Source: Microbacterium aurugineum (GTDB lineage Bacteria > Actinomycetota > Actinomycetes > Actinomycetales > Microbacteriaceae). Taken from it: 64,000 nt of DNA. A program made the position numbers and the translations under genes. Below the pieces are notes generated by a model. It was not told the origin of the DNA. It saw only the letters and a list, made by a program, of their open reading frames with translations, and made no database searches. Each line of letters opens with the position of its first letter. Positions within the stretch are counted from its first letter, which is position 1. Location of the stretch: the NCBI RefSeq assembly GCF_023101205.1, contig NZ_CP078078.1, positions 496,001 through 560,000 on the forward strand, read 5' to 3'. Shown one piece after another: positions 53,699 through 62,320 of the stretch.

Positions 53699-54625
53699 TC
53701 ACTGACCGCCGAAGCCGCTGGTCGCGACTCCCTTGACGATCTGCTTCTGGAAGATGATGAAGACGACGATCAGGGGCAGCGCCGCGAGCACGGCTTGCGC
53801 CATGACCTGTGCGTACTGCACGCCGTAGGCGCTGATCACGGTCTGCAGGCCGACCGGCAGCGTCATGAGCGTCGTGTCGTTGATGACCAGGAACGGCCAG
53901 AGGAAGTTGTTCCAGGCGCTGATGAACACGAAGATCGCCACCGACGCCATGATCGGACGGGACAGCGGGAGCACGATCGACCAGAAGATCCGGAACCGTC
54001 CGGCGCCGTCGACCCGTGCCGCATCTTCGAGCTCGATCGGGATGGCGTCGAAGAACCGCTTCAGGATGAACACCATCGCGGGAGCCACGACCTGCGGCAG
54101 GATCAGCCCCGCGTAGGTGTCGACCAGGTTGAACGCGAGCATCTCGTAGAACAGCGGGATGATCAGCACCTGGGGCGGGACGACGATGGAGGCGATGATC
54201 GCCACGAACAACCACTTGCGGCCGGTGAAGTCCAGGCGGGAGAAGGCATAGGCCGCGAGTGCGGAGATGGCCAGCGTGATCACCGTGATCGCGACGGACG
54301 TGAGCAGGCTGTTGAGAGCCCACACGTAGACGTTGCCCTGCGAGAGGATCGCCGTGAACGCCTCGATCGTGGGTCCGCTGGCGCCGATCCAGCCCGGATC
54401 GCCGGAGGCGGCATCCGTCTCGGTCTTGAACGCGGTCGCGACCGCCCAGAGGAAGGGCAGCAGCCAGCCGACCGCGAGGAGCAGCAGCACGACGAAAGCG
54501 GCGATGCGGAGTGGGCCGAAGGGGTTCTGGCCGGGAAGACGCGGCCGCCGAGGACGACGGCTCGATGCCGTCGTGATCGTCTCGGTGGCAGTGGGGACGA
54601 CGGGGGATGCGGTGGCGGTGGACAT
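53699..54625 (-). CDS. Carbohydrate ABC transporter permease, MalG type
   Basis: A 308-residue permease with a roughly 40-residue polar N-terminus (SRRPRRPRLPGQNPFGPLR) and six helices. The EAA loop is ELEDAARVDGAGRFRIFWSI (about residue 218). The C-terminus QKQIVKGVATSGFGGQ is characteristic. It ends 51 nt before the arabinofuranosidase gene and starts 1 nt into the preceding permease's stop region. Confidence 0.9.
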   Translation of the reverse strand: MSTATASPVVPTATETITTASSRRPRRPRLPGQNPFGPLRIAAFVVLLLLAVGWLLPFLWAVATAFKTETDAASGDPGWIGASGPTIEAFTAILSQGNVYVWALNSLLTSVAITVITLAISALAAYAFSRLDFTGRKWLFVAIIASIVVPPQVLIIPLFYEMLAFNLVDTYAGLILPQVVAPAMVFILKRFFDAIPIELEDAARVDGAGRFRIFWSIVLPLSRPIMASVAIFVFISAWNNFLWPFLVINDTTLMTLPVGLQTVISAYGVQYAQVMAQAVLAALPLIVVFIIFQKQIVKGVATSGFGGQ

Positions 54626-55572
54626 CAGAGCTGCTCCTTCCGGCGGCGCGTGATCAGGGCCTGCGCGACGCCGAGGATGACGATGAGGGCGAAGAACACG
54701 TAGGAGATGGCGGCCGAGTAGCCGAACCGGTAGCTGACGAAACCGGCCTCGTAGATGTACTGCACGATGGAGCGGGTGGTGTCGCTCGCGACCCCGCCGA
54801 GCATCTGATACGCCTGGTCGAACAGCTTGAGCGAGGCGAGGATCTGCAGGATCAGGATGAGGACGGTCGCCGGGCCGAGCTGGGGGAGGGTGATCGACCA
54901 GAACTGTCGCCAGGCGCCGGCGCCGTCGAGGGAAGCGGCCTCGTACTGCTGCGGCGGGATGTTCTGCATCGCGGCGAGGTACAGCAGGAAGTTGAAGCCC
55001 ACCGTCCACCACACGGTGGCGATCACGATCGACAGCATGTTCGTGTCGGGATTCTGCAGCCAGGCGAGCGGTTCGAGACCGAAGAACTCGAGGATGTTGT
55101 TGGCCGCGCCCACCTGGGGGTTGAAGATCCAGACCCAGATCTGCGAGATCACGGTCGAGGCGAGCAGGAACGGCATGAAGAACGAGAGGCGCCACAGCCA
55201 TTGTCCCGGGATGCCGCGGTCGACGAGAGCCGCCATCGCGAGGGCGACCACGACGAGAGGCACCGTGGAGAGCAGCGTGAACCAGACGGTGTTGCCCATC
55301 GACTGCCACATCTTCGGGTCGCCGAACGCCTCGGCGTAGTTGGCGAAGCCGATGAACGCGCCGCCGGCCCCGGTGAGGGACTGGTCGGTGAAGCTGAGGA
55401 TGATGCCGTGGATGATGGGCCAGACGAGGAACAGGACGAAGGCCACGAGGAACGGCGCGAGGAAGGCCCAGCTGATGAGCTGTTCGCGGTTGCGCGAGCC
55501 GGCGCGGCGACCCCGCGGGGTGGTGCGGGACCCGGTGACGATGGTGCGCGTGGAATCGGTGAGCGCGGTCAT
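54625..55572 (-). CDS. Carbohydrate ABC transporter permease, MalF type
   Basis: A 315-residue permease: first helix SWAFLAPFLVAFVLFLVWPI, EAA loop QQYEAASLDGAGAWRQFWSI, six helices overall and a C-terminus ending ALITRRRKEQL. It overlaps the substrate-binding gene upstream by 4 nt and abuts the second permease. As in the first importer, no ATPase gene is present. Confidence 0.9.
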   Translation of the reverse strand: MTALTDSTRTIVTGSRTTPRGRRAGSRNREQLISWAFLAPFLVAFVLFLVWPIIHGIILSFTDQSLTGAGGAFIGFANYAEAFGDPKMWQSMGNTVWFTLLSTVPLVVVALAMAALVDRGIPGQWLWRLSFFMPFLLASTVISQIWVWIFNPQVGAANNILEFFGLEPLAWLQNPDTNMLSIVIATVWWTVGFNFLLYLAAMQNIPPQQYEAASLDGAGAWRQFWSITLPQLGPATVLILILQILASLKLFDQAYQMLGGVASDTTRSIVQYIYEAGFVSYRFGYSAAISYVFFALIVILGVAQALITRRRKEQL

Positions 55573-56906
55573 GATCCGAACGTCCCCTCGGGGTCTGCCG
55601 GGTTCGGCTGTCGGAGCAGGGTGTTGACCCGCGCCTCGAAGCGGTCGATCGCGGTCGCCGGGTCGTCGCCCGAGAGCAGCACACCCTGGACGGCCGCGCC
55701 GAACTCGGACTGGAAGTTCGAACCGGACCCGGTGAACCATGCGGTCGGGTCGTACACGACGTGCTGGGCCGCGTCGGCGTAGTTCGCCTGGGGGATCAGG
55801 TCCGCGTACTCCGGGGATTCGGTCACGGGGAGGAATGCGGGGATGTGCCCGGCCTCGGCCCACCCGAAGGAGTTCTTGAGCATGTCGGCCACGAACTCGT
55901 AGGTGAGATCGCGTCGGACCGGGTCGGCGTGGGACTGATGCGGGAGCACGAACGAGTGGGAGTCGGCGTAGACCGCCGGTGTGCCGAACAGCGTGGGGAT
56001 CATCGTCGCGTCGAACGGGATCCCGGCGGCCTGCATGGTGCGGAGTTCCCAGACACCGGTGAACAGCATGCCGCTCTTGCCGGTGGCGAACTCGGCGATG
56101 GCGCTGCCGTAGTCGGCCTGTGCCAGGGCGATCTCCCCGTCGAGCAGGGTGCGCATCAGAGACAGTGATTCGACGGCGACGTCCTTGTCGATCGTCGCGG
56201 GCCCGCCCGGAGGGAGTTCCATGGCCGCGCCGTGCTGCGAGTAGAAGGTGTAGAACAGGCGCCACATCTGGGCGCCGTCGCCGAGGTAGCCGTAGGACAG
56301 CGCATGCCCCTCGGCAGAGCCCCCGATTGCGCGCAACTGGTCGAGGAACTCCTCGGGAGAAGACGTCTCTGCCAATGCCCCGTCGCTGTCCAGGACGCCT
56401 GCGGCGTCACAGATGTCGGTGTTGAACATCATCACGAAGGGGTGGGCGTCGAGGGCGACGCTGTACATGTCCCTCCCCACGAAGCCCTTCTCCCAGATCG
56501 GAGCGGGGAAGGTCGAGCTGTCGACGCCGAGCTCGGCGAGGCGGTCGAGGTCCCAGGGGTCGAGGAGACCACCCGGGGCCCAGCCGACGGTGCGGGTCGC
56601 ATGCATGATGGCGACATCGGGGGCGCGACCACCGGCACCCGCCATCGCGAGTTTCGTGTAGTACGGAGTGCCCCACGCAAGCACGGTCGGGCGGATGCGG
56701 AAGGCGCTCTGTGCACCGTTCACCTCATCCAACAGCTGCGACATGGTGACACCGTCGCCTCCGCTGAGCAGGTGCCAGAACTGCAGGGTCTGCGGGCCGG
56801 TGGCGGATGCCGCACCGGGAGCGCACCCGCTGAGCAGGGCCGCGCCGGCGGCGAGGGAGGTGGCAGCGAGGAACTGCCTTCTGGACAGATCGAGCGGGGG
56901 CGTCAT
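55569..56906 (-). CDS. Sugar ABC transporter substrate-binding protein, Tat-type lipoprotein
   Basis: A 445-residue binding protein starting at the ATG 56904-56906, which has AAGGAG with a 5-nt spacer (the GTG two codons earlier is worse). The signal LSRRQFLAATSLAAGAALLS has a twin-arginine and ends in a lipobox with Cys about 28. The mature chain has LQFWHLLSGGDGVTMSQLLD, LFTGVWELRTM and SHSFVLPHQSH. It is the first gene of an operon with two permeases and the GH51 enzyme. The palindrome at 56943-56958 precedes it. Confidence 0.88.
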   Translation of the reverse strand: MTPPLDLSRRQFLAATSLAAGAALLSGCAPGAASATGPQTLQFWHLLSGGDGVTMSQLLDEVNGAQSAFRIRPTVLAWGTPYYTKLAMAGAGGRAPDVAIMHATRTVGWAPGGLLDPWDLDRLAELGVDSSTFPAPIWEKGFVGRDMYSVALDAHPFVMMFNTDICDAAGVLDSDGALAETSSPEEFLDQLRAIGGSAEGHALSYGYLGDGAQMWRLFYTFYSQHGAAMELPPGGPATIDKDVAVESLSLMRTLLDGEIALAQADYGSAIAEFATGKSGMLFTGVWELRTMQAAGIPFDATMIPTLFGTPAVYADSHSFVLPHQSHADPVRRDLTYEFVADMLKNSFGWAEAGHIPAFLPVTESPEYADLIPQANYADAAQHVVYDPTAWFTGSGSNFQSEFGAAVQGVLLSGDDPATAIDRFEARVNTLLRQPNPADPEGTFGS

Positions 56907-56942
56907 CGTCACTCCTTCGTGACAGGGCTGGTGGACGACTCA

Positions 56943-56958
56943 TCATTACATCGATGTA
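56943..56958. promoter_or_regulatory. LacI-type operator of the second importer operon
   Basis: ATTACATCGATGTAAT is a perfect 16-bp CG-centred palindrome 37 bp before the binding-protein start. Confidence 0.75.
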
Positions 56959-57001
56959 ATCGGATGTGCAAGCATCGATCGCGCTCCGATGCCGGCGGAG
57001 G

Positions 57002-58048
57002 TCAGGGGCGGTAGCCGGCCGGGCGGCCCTCCGTGCTCGCGCGTTCCAGGAGGTGGTGCGAGAGGGTGAGTGCCCGCGGCGGAGCCGTGCGGTCGTCCAT
57101 GCGGGACTCCAGCAGGCCGAGTGCCGCGATCGCGAACGCCTGTCGATCGAACGCGATCGAGGTCAGTGCCGGGGAGGTGAACCGCGAGAACTCGACATCG
57201 TCGAAGCCGGTCACGATGACGTCGTGCGGCACTCGGATGCCGTTGTCGTGCAGGGTGTGCAGAGCCCCGAGCGCGAGCGAATCCGTGAATGCCACGATCG
57301 CGTCGAAGGGCACACGGCGATCGAGCAGGACACGCACCGCCTCCGCGCCACCGGCCATCGACCAGGGCAGACGATTGATCTCGAGGGCAGTATCCCGGGC
57401 GATGCCCGCTTCGCGGAGCGCATCGTGCACGCCCTCGAGGCGCAGCCGGCTCGTGGCCGTCGCGATCGACGGATCGTCGTCGGCGCCGACCACCGCGACC
57501 CGTGTCGCGCCGCGGGCCAGCACATGCCGCGTCGCGTCGGCGGCAGCCTGTCGGCTGTCGATGCGCACATGGTCGGCACGGTTCTGCTCCACCTCGCCGA
57601 TCACCACCAGCGGCGGAAGGCGGTCGGCGTACTTCAGCACGCTGTCCTCGAGGCGGATGGGGTTGAGGATGAGGCCGTCGACCAGGTGCGCGCGGGCGCG
57701 GGAGACCAACTCCTTCTCACGCTCGGGCTCTGATGCCGTCTCCTCGATCTGTACGGCGAGGCCTTTGCCGTGCGCAGCCTCGACGATGCGATGCACGAGC
57801 TCTGCCGAGAATGCGGTCGCGAGATCGGGGAGGGCGACGGCGATGATCCCGGAGCGCCCCTTGCGCAGTCCCCGCGCGCTGAGGTTGGGAACGAAGTCGA
57901 GCTGCGCCATCGCGGACTCGACCTTGGCCCGAGTGCTCTCATTGACGGGAACCGTGCCGGTCACGACGTTCGACACCGTCTTGGGGGAGACCCCGGCGAG
58001 GGCCGCGACGTCCTTCATGGTGGCGCGGGGCGGCGGCAGCGCTGTCAT
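57002..58048 (-). CDS. LacI family regulator
   Basis: A 348-residue repressor with HTH TMKDVAALAGVSPKTVSNVV at about residues 10-29 and the hinge LSARGLRKGRSGIIAVALPD. The effector domain includes VVGADDDPSIATATSRLRLEG and VTGFDDVEFSRFTSPALTSI. It lies just upstream of the second importer operon (codirectional) and divergent from the alditol-oxidase gene. Operators with the core TACATCGATGTA are found before both, so it likely controls the importer/arabinofuranosidase operon and its own divergent promoter. Confidence 0.9.
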   Translation of the reverse strand: MTALPPPRATMKDVAALAGVSPKTVSNVVTGTVPVNESTRAKVESAMAQLDFVPNLSARGLRKGRSGIIAVALPDLATAFSAELVHRIVEAAHGKGLAVQIEETASEPEREKELVSRARAHLVDGLILNPIRLEDSVLKYADRLPPLVVIGEVEQNRADHVRIDSRQAAADATRHVLARGATRVAVVGADDDPSIATATSRLRLEGVHDALREAGIARDTALEINRLPWSMAGGAEAVRVLLDRRVPFDAIVAFTDSLALGALHTLHDNGIRVPHDVIVTGFDDVEFSRFTSPALTSIAFDRQAFAIAALGLLESRMDDRTAPPRALTLSHHLLERASTEGRPAGYRP

Positions 58049-58084
58049 CCGGTCAGCCTAGCGCCGAGACTGGCATACGCGGAG

Positions 58085-58096
58085 TACATCGATGTA
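58085..58096. promoter_or_regulatory. LacI-type operator in the LacI/flavoprotein gap
   Basis: TACATCGATGTA has the same core as the site at 56943-56958. It lies 37 bp from the LacI start and 30 bp from the flavoprotein start. Confidence 0.7.
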
Positions 58097-58125
58097 GTCG
58101 ATCGATGGGTGGCTATCATGGCGCA

Positions 58126-59385
58126 ATGAGCAGCGAGCGCAACTGGGCAGGCAACCTGACGTACCGGGCCTCGGCGGTCGCGCACCCCGAGTCCGTCGAC
58201 GAACTCGGCGCCCTGCTCGCGCAGGGCGGGCCGGTGCGCGTGCTCGGCTCACGACACTGCTTCAACGACATCGCCGACACCGAAGGCGTGCTCCTCGCGC
58301 TCGACCGTCTGCCCTCGGTGTTCGAGGTGAACGCCGACCGGACGGCCGTGCGGGTCTCCGGTGCCGCGCGCTACGGCGACATCGCGCCCCTGCTCGACGC
58401 GGAGGGGCTCGCGCTCGCCAATCTGGCCTCACTCCCGCACATCTCCGTCGCCGGAGCGGTGGCCACCGGCACGCACGGTTCCGGCGACGCCATCGGTTCG
58501 CTCGCGAGCGCGGTCCGAGGCCTCACGATCCTCACGCCCTCCGGCGAGACCCGCAGGCTGGAGCGGGGCGACGCCGACTTCGACGGCGCGGTCGTGAGCC
58601 TCGGGGCTCTCGGTGCGGTCCTCGATGTGACGCTCGACGTCGAGCCGACCTACGAGATCGCTCAGCACGTCTTCGAGCATCCGGACTGGGACGCGGTGCT
58701 CGCCGACTTCGACGAGGTCACCTCGATCGGCACCAGTGTGAGCCTGTTCTCGACGTGGGAGCGCACCGATGTGATCGACCAGATCTGGGTCAAGCAGCGT
58801 CTGCCCGAAGCGCGCGAGGCCGCCCGGGTGTCCCTGTTCGAACGGCTCGGAGCCGTCGCTGCCGTGAGCAAGCGGCATCCCATCCTGGGCGTCGACCCCA
58901 TCGCCTGCACCGAACAGCTCGGGGTCGCCGGGCCGTGGTTCGAGCGGCTGCCGCATTTCCGCCTCGACTTCACCCCCTCGGCCGGCGCCGAGATCCAGAG
59001 CGAGTACCTCGTGCCGCGTGAGGATGCGGTGGCCGCGATCCAGGCCGTGCGGACCCTCGCGGGGCAGATCGCGCCCCTGCTGCTGGTGAACGAGATCCGC
59101 ACCGTGCGCGCGGACAGTCTGTGGCTCAGCCCGTCGTCCGGGACGGATGTGGTCGGTCTCCACTTCACCTGGAAGCCGGACGAGGCGGCCGTGCGCGCTC
59201 TGCTGCCGACGATCGAGGCTGCGCTTCCCGCCACGGCGCGTCCGCACTGGGGCAAGGTGTTCACCCTCGACGGCGCCGAGACGCGCTCGCGATACACGCG
59301 CGGAGACGACTTCGCCGCGCTCGCCGCCCGCTACGACACGGACCGCCGCCTGGTGAACCCCTACCTGGAGCGGCTCGGCCTCTAG
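58126..59385 (+). CDS. FAD-dependent alditol oxidase / aldonolactone oxidase-like protein
   Basis: A 419-residue VAO-family flavoprotein close in length and layout to Streptomyces AldO. Residue His44 in VLGSRHCFNDIADT is the expected covalent FAD site. The FAD domain continues with LANLASLPHISVAGAVATGT and LGALGAVLDVTLDV, and the C-terminal ALO region has HWGKVF and LAARYDTDRRLVNPYLERLGL. It probably oxidises a sugar alcohol (xylitol, arabinitol) to the aldose with H2O2 release; a lactone substrate is also possible. The preceding operator ties it to the second LacI regulator. Confidence 0.85.
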   Translation: MSSERNWAGNLTYRASAVAHPESVDELGALLAQGGPVRVLGSRHCFNDIADTEGVLLALDRLPSVFEVNADRTAVRVSGAARYGDIAPLLDAEGLALANLASLPHISVAGAVATGTHGSGDAIGSLASAVRGLTILTPSGETRRLERGDADFDGAVVSLGALGAVLDVTLDVEPTYEIAQHVFEHPDWDAVLADFDEVTSIGTSVSLFSTWERTDVIDQIWVKQRLPEAREAARVSLFERLGAVAAVSKRHPILGVDPIACTEQLGVAGPWFERLPHFRLDFTPSAGAEIQSEYLVPREDAVAAIQAVRTLAGQIAPLLLVNEIRTVRADSLWLSPSSGTDVVGLHFTWKPDEAAVRALLPTIEAALPATARPHWGKVFTLDGAETRSRYTRGDDFAALAARYDTDRRLVNPYLERLGL

Positions 59386-59450
59386 TCCGCTCGCGTCCCG
59401 CCCCTGCGCGCTCCGGTCCGTCCGGTCCCAGCACGGTCCCCGTGGCTTCC

Positions 59451-59500
59451 GGTCGCGATATGGCAGCCGAAACAGCGTTTCTCGCTGCCATATCGCGACC
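59451..59500. repeat. Long inverted repeat between convergent genes
   Basis: GGTCGCGATATGGCAGC (59451-59467) and GCTGCCATATCGCGACC (59484-59500) are perfect 17-bp arms. The 16-nt loop holds GAAAC/GTTTC, which can extend the stem. It may act as a bidirectional terminator, but it is unusually long and AT-punctuated, so it may be a dispersed REP-like element. Confidence 0.8.
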
Positions 59501-59509
59501 GCAGCACCG

Positions 59510-59576
59510 GGCGTCGATCGGAGCACAGGCGTCGGGCGGAGCACAGGCGTCGGCCGGAGCACAGGCGTCGGCCGGA
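59510..59576. repeat. Tandem repeat of an 18-bp unit
   Basis: GGCGTCGNNCGGAGCACA occurs three times in a row from 59510, with a partial fourth copy. Units differ only at two positions. It lies in the 200-bp noncoding gap before the epimerase stop. Confidence 0.8.
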
Positions 59577-59587
59577 CGGCCGTCCGC

Positions 59588-60433
59588 TCACACGTGGTCG
59601 CGCCAGGAGTGCTGCGGGGCGTAGCCCAGGACGCGGCGGGCCTTGTCGATCGACAGCAGGGTCTCGTTCGGAGCCACCGCGCGGGTGACGGGCACGTCGG
59701 GGAAGACCTCGGCGAGCAGCTCGGCGTTGGGCCGCGACATCACGGTATCGGCCGCCGCGATGATGAACCGATCGAAGCCCACCGGCGCGTTCTCGAGCGC
59801 CCGCTCGATCGCCTGGGCCCCGTCGCGGGCATCGATGTAGCCCCACAGGTTCCACTTGCGGCGCAGCGCGTCGGTGTCGAAGTCGGGGAACTCCGCGTAG
59901 TCCTCCGGCACCATCACGTTGGAGAACCGCAGGGCCGTGATCGACAGCTCCGGCTGCCACCGCACCAGCTCGGTCGCCAGCTGCTCCTCGAGCGTCTTCA
60001 CGAGCGAGTACACGGATTCCGGACGCGGCGGATACTCCTCGTCGACCGGCACGTAGGGAGGCGGCGCATCGAACGGCAGCCCCAGGACCGTCTCGCTCGA
60101 GGCGTAGACGATGCGACGGATCCCGAGCCGCACGGCGGCCCAGAACACGTTGAACGTCGCCGGCATGTTGTTGTGGAACGTGGCGACGTCGGTGCGGATG
60201 CCGGGGGCCGGGATCGCTCCGAGGTGCACCACCGCGTCGATGCCGTCGTGCGTGTCGTTCACTCCCGCGAAGGCGTCGACGACCTGGCCGTAGTCCGTCA
60301 GATCGACCTGTACGAAGTCGGGCTCTCGGGCCCCCACCACGTCCATGCCGATGACCTCGTGGCCGCGCGCACGGAGTTCCCGTGCCACGACGCGTCCGAG
60401 CTTGCCCGTTGAACCGGTGAGAGCGATGCGCAT
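59588..60433 (-). CDS. NAD-dependent epimerase/dehydratase family protein
   Basis: A 281-residue extended SDR. The NAD motif GSTGKLG is at residues 7-13, an Asp at the end of the second strand (MDVV) indicates NAD, and VVHLGAIPAPG and IVYASSETVLG hold the Ser. The catalytic pair is YSLVK (about 151-155). FSNVMVPEDY and YIDARDGAQAIERAL are typical of the family acting on sugar or uronate substrates (for example uronate dehydrogenase-like proteins). Divergent from a LacI gene, it belongs to the plant-sugar locus. The exact substrate is unknown. Confidence 0.85.
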   Translation of the reverse strand: MRIALTGSTGKLGRVVARELRARGHEVIGMDVVGAREPDFVQVDLTDYGQVVDAFAGVNDTHDGIDAVVHLGAIPAPGIRTDVATFHNNMPATFNVFWAAVRLGIRRIVYASSETVLGLPFDAPPPYVPVDEEYPPRPESVYSLVKTLEEQLATELVRWQPELSITALRFSNVMVPEDYAEFPDFDTDALRRKWNLWGYIDARDGAQAIERALENAPVGFDRFIIAAADTVMSRPNAELLAEVFPDVPVTRAVAPNETLLSIDKARRVLGYAPQHSWRDHV

Positions 60434-60490
60434 GTCACCAGGGTGCCATGCCGACGGAGTGGCGGACGCCCACGCCGTACACTCGTCGGC

Positions 60491-61501
60491 GTGAGTGACA
60501 CGAGCAACGGCCGCGGCCGATCCATCGGCGTCCGTGACGTCGCCGCCCGGGCCGGGGTGTCTCGTCAGACCGTGTCGCGCGTCTTGAACGACCACCCGGA
60601 CGTCGCTCCCGAGACGCAGGAGCGCGTGCGCGCGGCCATGGCGGAGCTCGGGTACCGCATGAACAACGCCGCCCGGGCGCTGGGCACCCGACGGTCCCGG
60701 ACTCTCGGGGTGTTGGCGTCGGACGCCTTGCAGTACGGTCCGTCGCGGAGTCTTGCCGCGCTCGAGGCGTCGGCGCGGGAGGCCGGCTACTGGGTGAGTG
60801 CCGCGTTCGCCGACGCGGCGGATGCGGAGGCCGTGGTCGCCGCGGTCGATCACCTCGTCGTGCAGGGTGTGGAGGGGATCGTCGTCGTCGCCCCGCACGC
60901 GCAGACACTCGAGGCGCTCGCCGCGCTCCGGATCGGGGTGCCCGTCGTGACCCTGCACTCGGCCGGGCTCGGTGAGACGGGGCTGTCGGTGGATCAGGTC
61001 GCGGGTGCGCGGCTGGCGGTGGCCGCGCTCGCGGACGCCGGGCACACGCGGATCGCGCACCTCGCCGGGCCGACCGACTGGCTGGAGGCGGAGTCGCGCG
61101 CCGACGGATTCGCCGCGGAGCTCGCCGCCCGTGGCCTGACGCCCGGCCCCGTGATCGCGGGGGACTGGTCGGCCGGGTCGGGGCACGCCGCGGTCGAAGC
61201 GGTGCGACGGTCCGGCGTGACCGCGGTGTTCGCCGCGAACGACCAGATGGCGCTGGGGTTGCTGAGCGCCTTGCACGAGGCGGGGCTCGACGTCCCGGAT
61301 GACGTGAGTGTCGTCGGGTTCGACGACACTCCTGACGCCGCCTACTACTGGCCCGCTCTCACGACCGTGCGCCAGGACTTCGACGAGTTGGCCCGGAGGG
61401 CTGTCGCTGCGGTGATCGGGGACGGAGCCGCGGCCCCCTCCGATCTCGCCGCCGTGGCGCCGGTGCTGGTCTCGCGCGCCTCCATCGCTCCTCCGCGCTG
61501 A
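60491..61501 (+). CDS. LacI family regulator
   Basis: A 336-residue protein from the GTG 60491. HTH GVRDVAARAGVSRQTVSRVL is at about residues 13-32, followed by MNNAARALGTRRSRTLGVLA. Effector-domain marks are HLAGPTDWLEAESRADGF, VFAANDQMALGLL and SVVGFDDTPDAAYYWPALTT. It lies between the divergent epimerase gene and the codirectional araDBA operon. Two copies of GTGACCGGTCAC before araD are good candidates for its operator, so it may be the L-arabinose repressor. Confidence 0.9.
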   Translation: MSDTSNGRGRSIGVRDVAARAGVSRQTVSRVLNDHPDVAPETQERVRAAMAELGYRMNNAARALGTRRSRTLGVLASDALQYGPSRSLAALEASAREAGYWVSAAFADAADAEAVVAAVDHLVVQGVEGIVVVAPHAQTLEALAALRIGVPVVTLHSAGLGETGLSVDQVAGARLAVAALADAGHTRIAHLAGPTDWLEAESRADGFAAELAARGLTPGPVIAGDWSAGSGHAAVEAVRRSGVTAVFAANDQMALGLLSALHEAGLDVPDDVSVVGFDDTPDAAYYWPALTTVRQDFDELARRAVAAVIGDGAAAPSDLAAVAPVLVSRASIAPPR

Positions 61502-61559
61502 GAGCTGCGCTCGCCGGGGCGGCGGGTTGACGGGTGCCGAGCAGCCGTGACAGACTTCC

Positions 61560-61584
61560 GTGACCGGTCACAGTGACCGGTCAC
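61560..61584. promoter_or_regulatory. Tandem operator upstream of araD
   Basis: GTGACCGGTCAC occurs twice (61560-61571 and 61573-61584) with one base between. A possible -35 TTGACG lies at 61527-61532, and the operators cover the transcription-start region and leader of araDBA. Confidence 0.75.
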
Positions 61585-61600
61585 GACAATCGAGGTAGCC

Positions 61601-62320
61601 GTGAGCGACGACGCCCCCACCTTCGCCCCCGACATCGAGAGGGCGATCGCCACCGTCCGCGCGGATGTGTCCCGCCTGCACGGCGAACTGGTCCGTTACG
61701 GGCTGGTCGTCTGGACCGGAGGCAACGTCTCCGGGCGTGTCCCCGGTGCCGATCTCTTCGTGATCAAGCCGTCCGGGGTGAGCTACGACGACCTCGCGCC
61801 CGAGAACATGATCCTGTGCGATCTCGACGGGAACGTGATCCCCGGTACCGAGGGCAGTGAACGCTCGCCCTCGAGCGACACCGCCGCGCACGCCTACGTC
61901 TATCGGCACATGCCGGAGGTCGGCGGAGTCGTGCACACGCACTCGCCCTATGCGGTCGCCTGGGCGGCGCGCGGCGAGGAGATCCCCTGCGTCATCACCG
62001 CCATGGCCGATGAGTTCGGCGGTCCGGTGCCGCTCGGGCCGTTCGCGATCATCGGCGACGACTCGATCGGTCGTGGCATCGTCGAGACCCTCAGCGGCCA
62101 TCGGTCGCGGGCGGTGCTCATGCAGAACCATGGGCCGTTCACCATCGGCGCCGACGCGAAGGATGCGGTGAAGGCGGCGGTCATGGTGGAAGACGTCGCT
62201 CGCACCGTGCATCTCGCCCGGGAGGCGGGGCCCCTGATCCCGATTCCGCAGGCAGCGATCGACAGCCTCTACGAGCGCTACCAGCACGTCTACGGCCAGA
62301 GCACGGACTCCCGGCGATGA
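61601..62320 (+). CDS. araD: L-ribulose-5-phosphate 4-epimerase
   Basis: A 239-residue class II aldolase-fold enzyme. The phosphate/substrate loop WTGGNVSGRV is at about residues 44-53, KPSGVSYDDL at about 64-73 and ERSPSSDTAAHAY at about 87-99. Zinc ligands are in VVHTHSPYAVAW (His about 112 and 114) and QNHGPFTIG (His about 177). It converts L-ribulose 5-phosphate to D-xylulose 5-phosphate. The GTG 61601 is preceded by GAGGTAG. The gene overlaps araB by 4 nt. Confidence 0.92.
   Translation: MSDDAPTFAPDIERAIATVRADVSRLHGELVRYGLVVWTGGNVSGRVPGADLFVIKPSGVSYDDLAPENMILCDLDGNVIPGTEGSERSPSSDTAAHAYVYRHMPEVGGVVHTHSPYAVAWAARGEEIPCVITAMADEFGGPVPLGPFAIIGDDSIGRGIVETLSGHRSRAVLMQNHGPFTIGADAKDAVKAAVMVEDVARTVHLAREAGPLIPIPQAAIDSLYERYQHVYGQSTDSRR

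Noticed and set aside
52214..54703. 829-codon plus-strand frame
   Set aside because: Antisense to abfA and a permease; no recognisable domain.
59510..59576. Tandem repeats considered as a CRISPR array
   Set aside because: The 18-bp units are contiguous with no unique spacers and no cas genes nearby.
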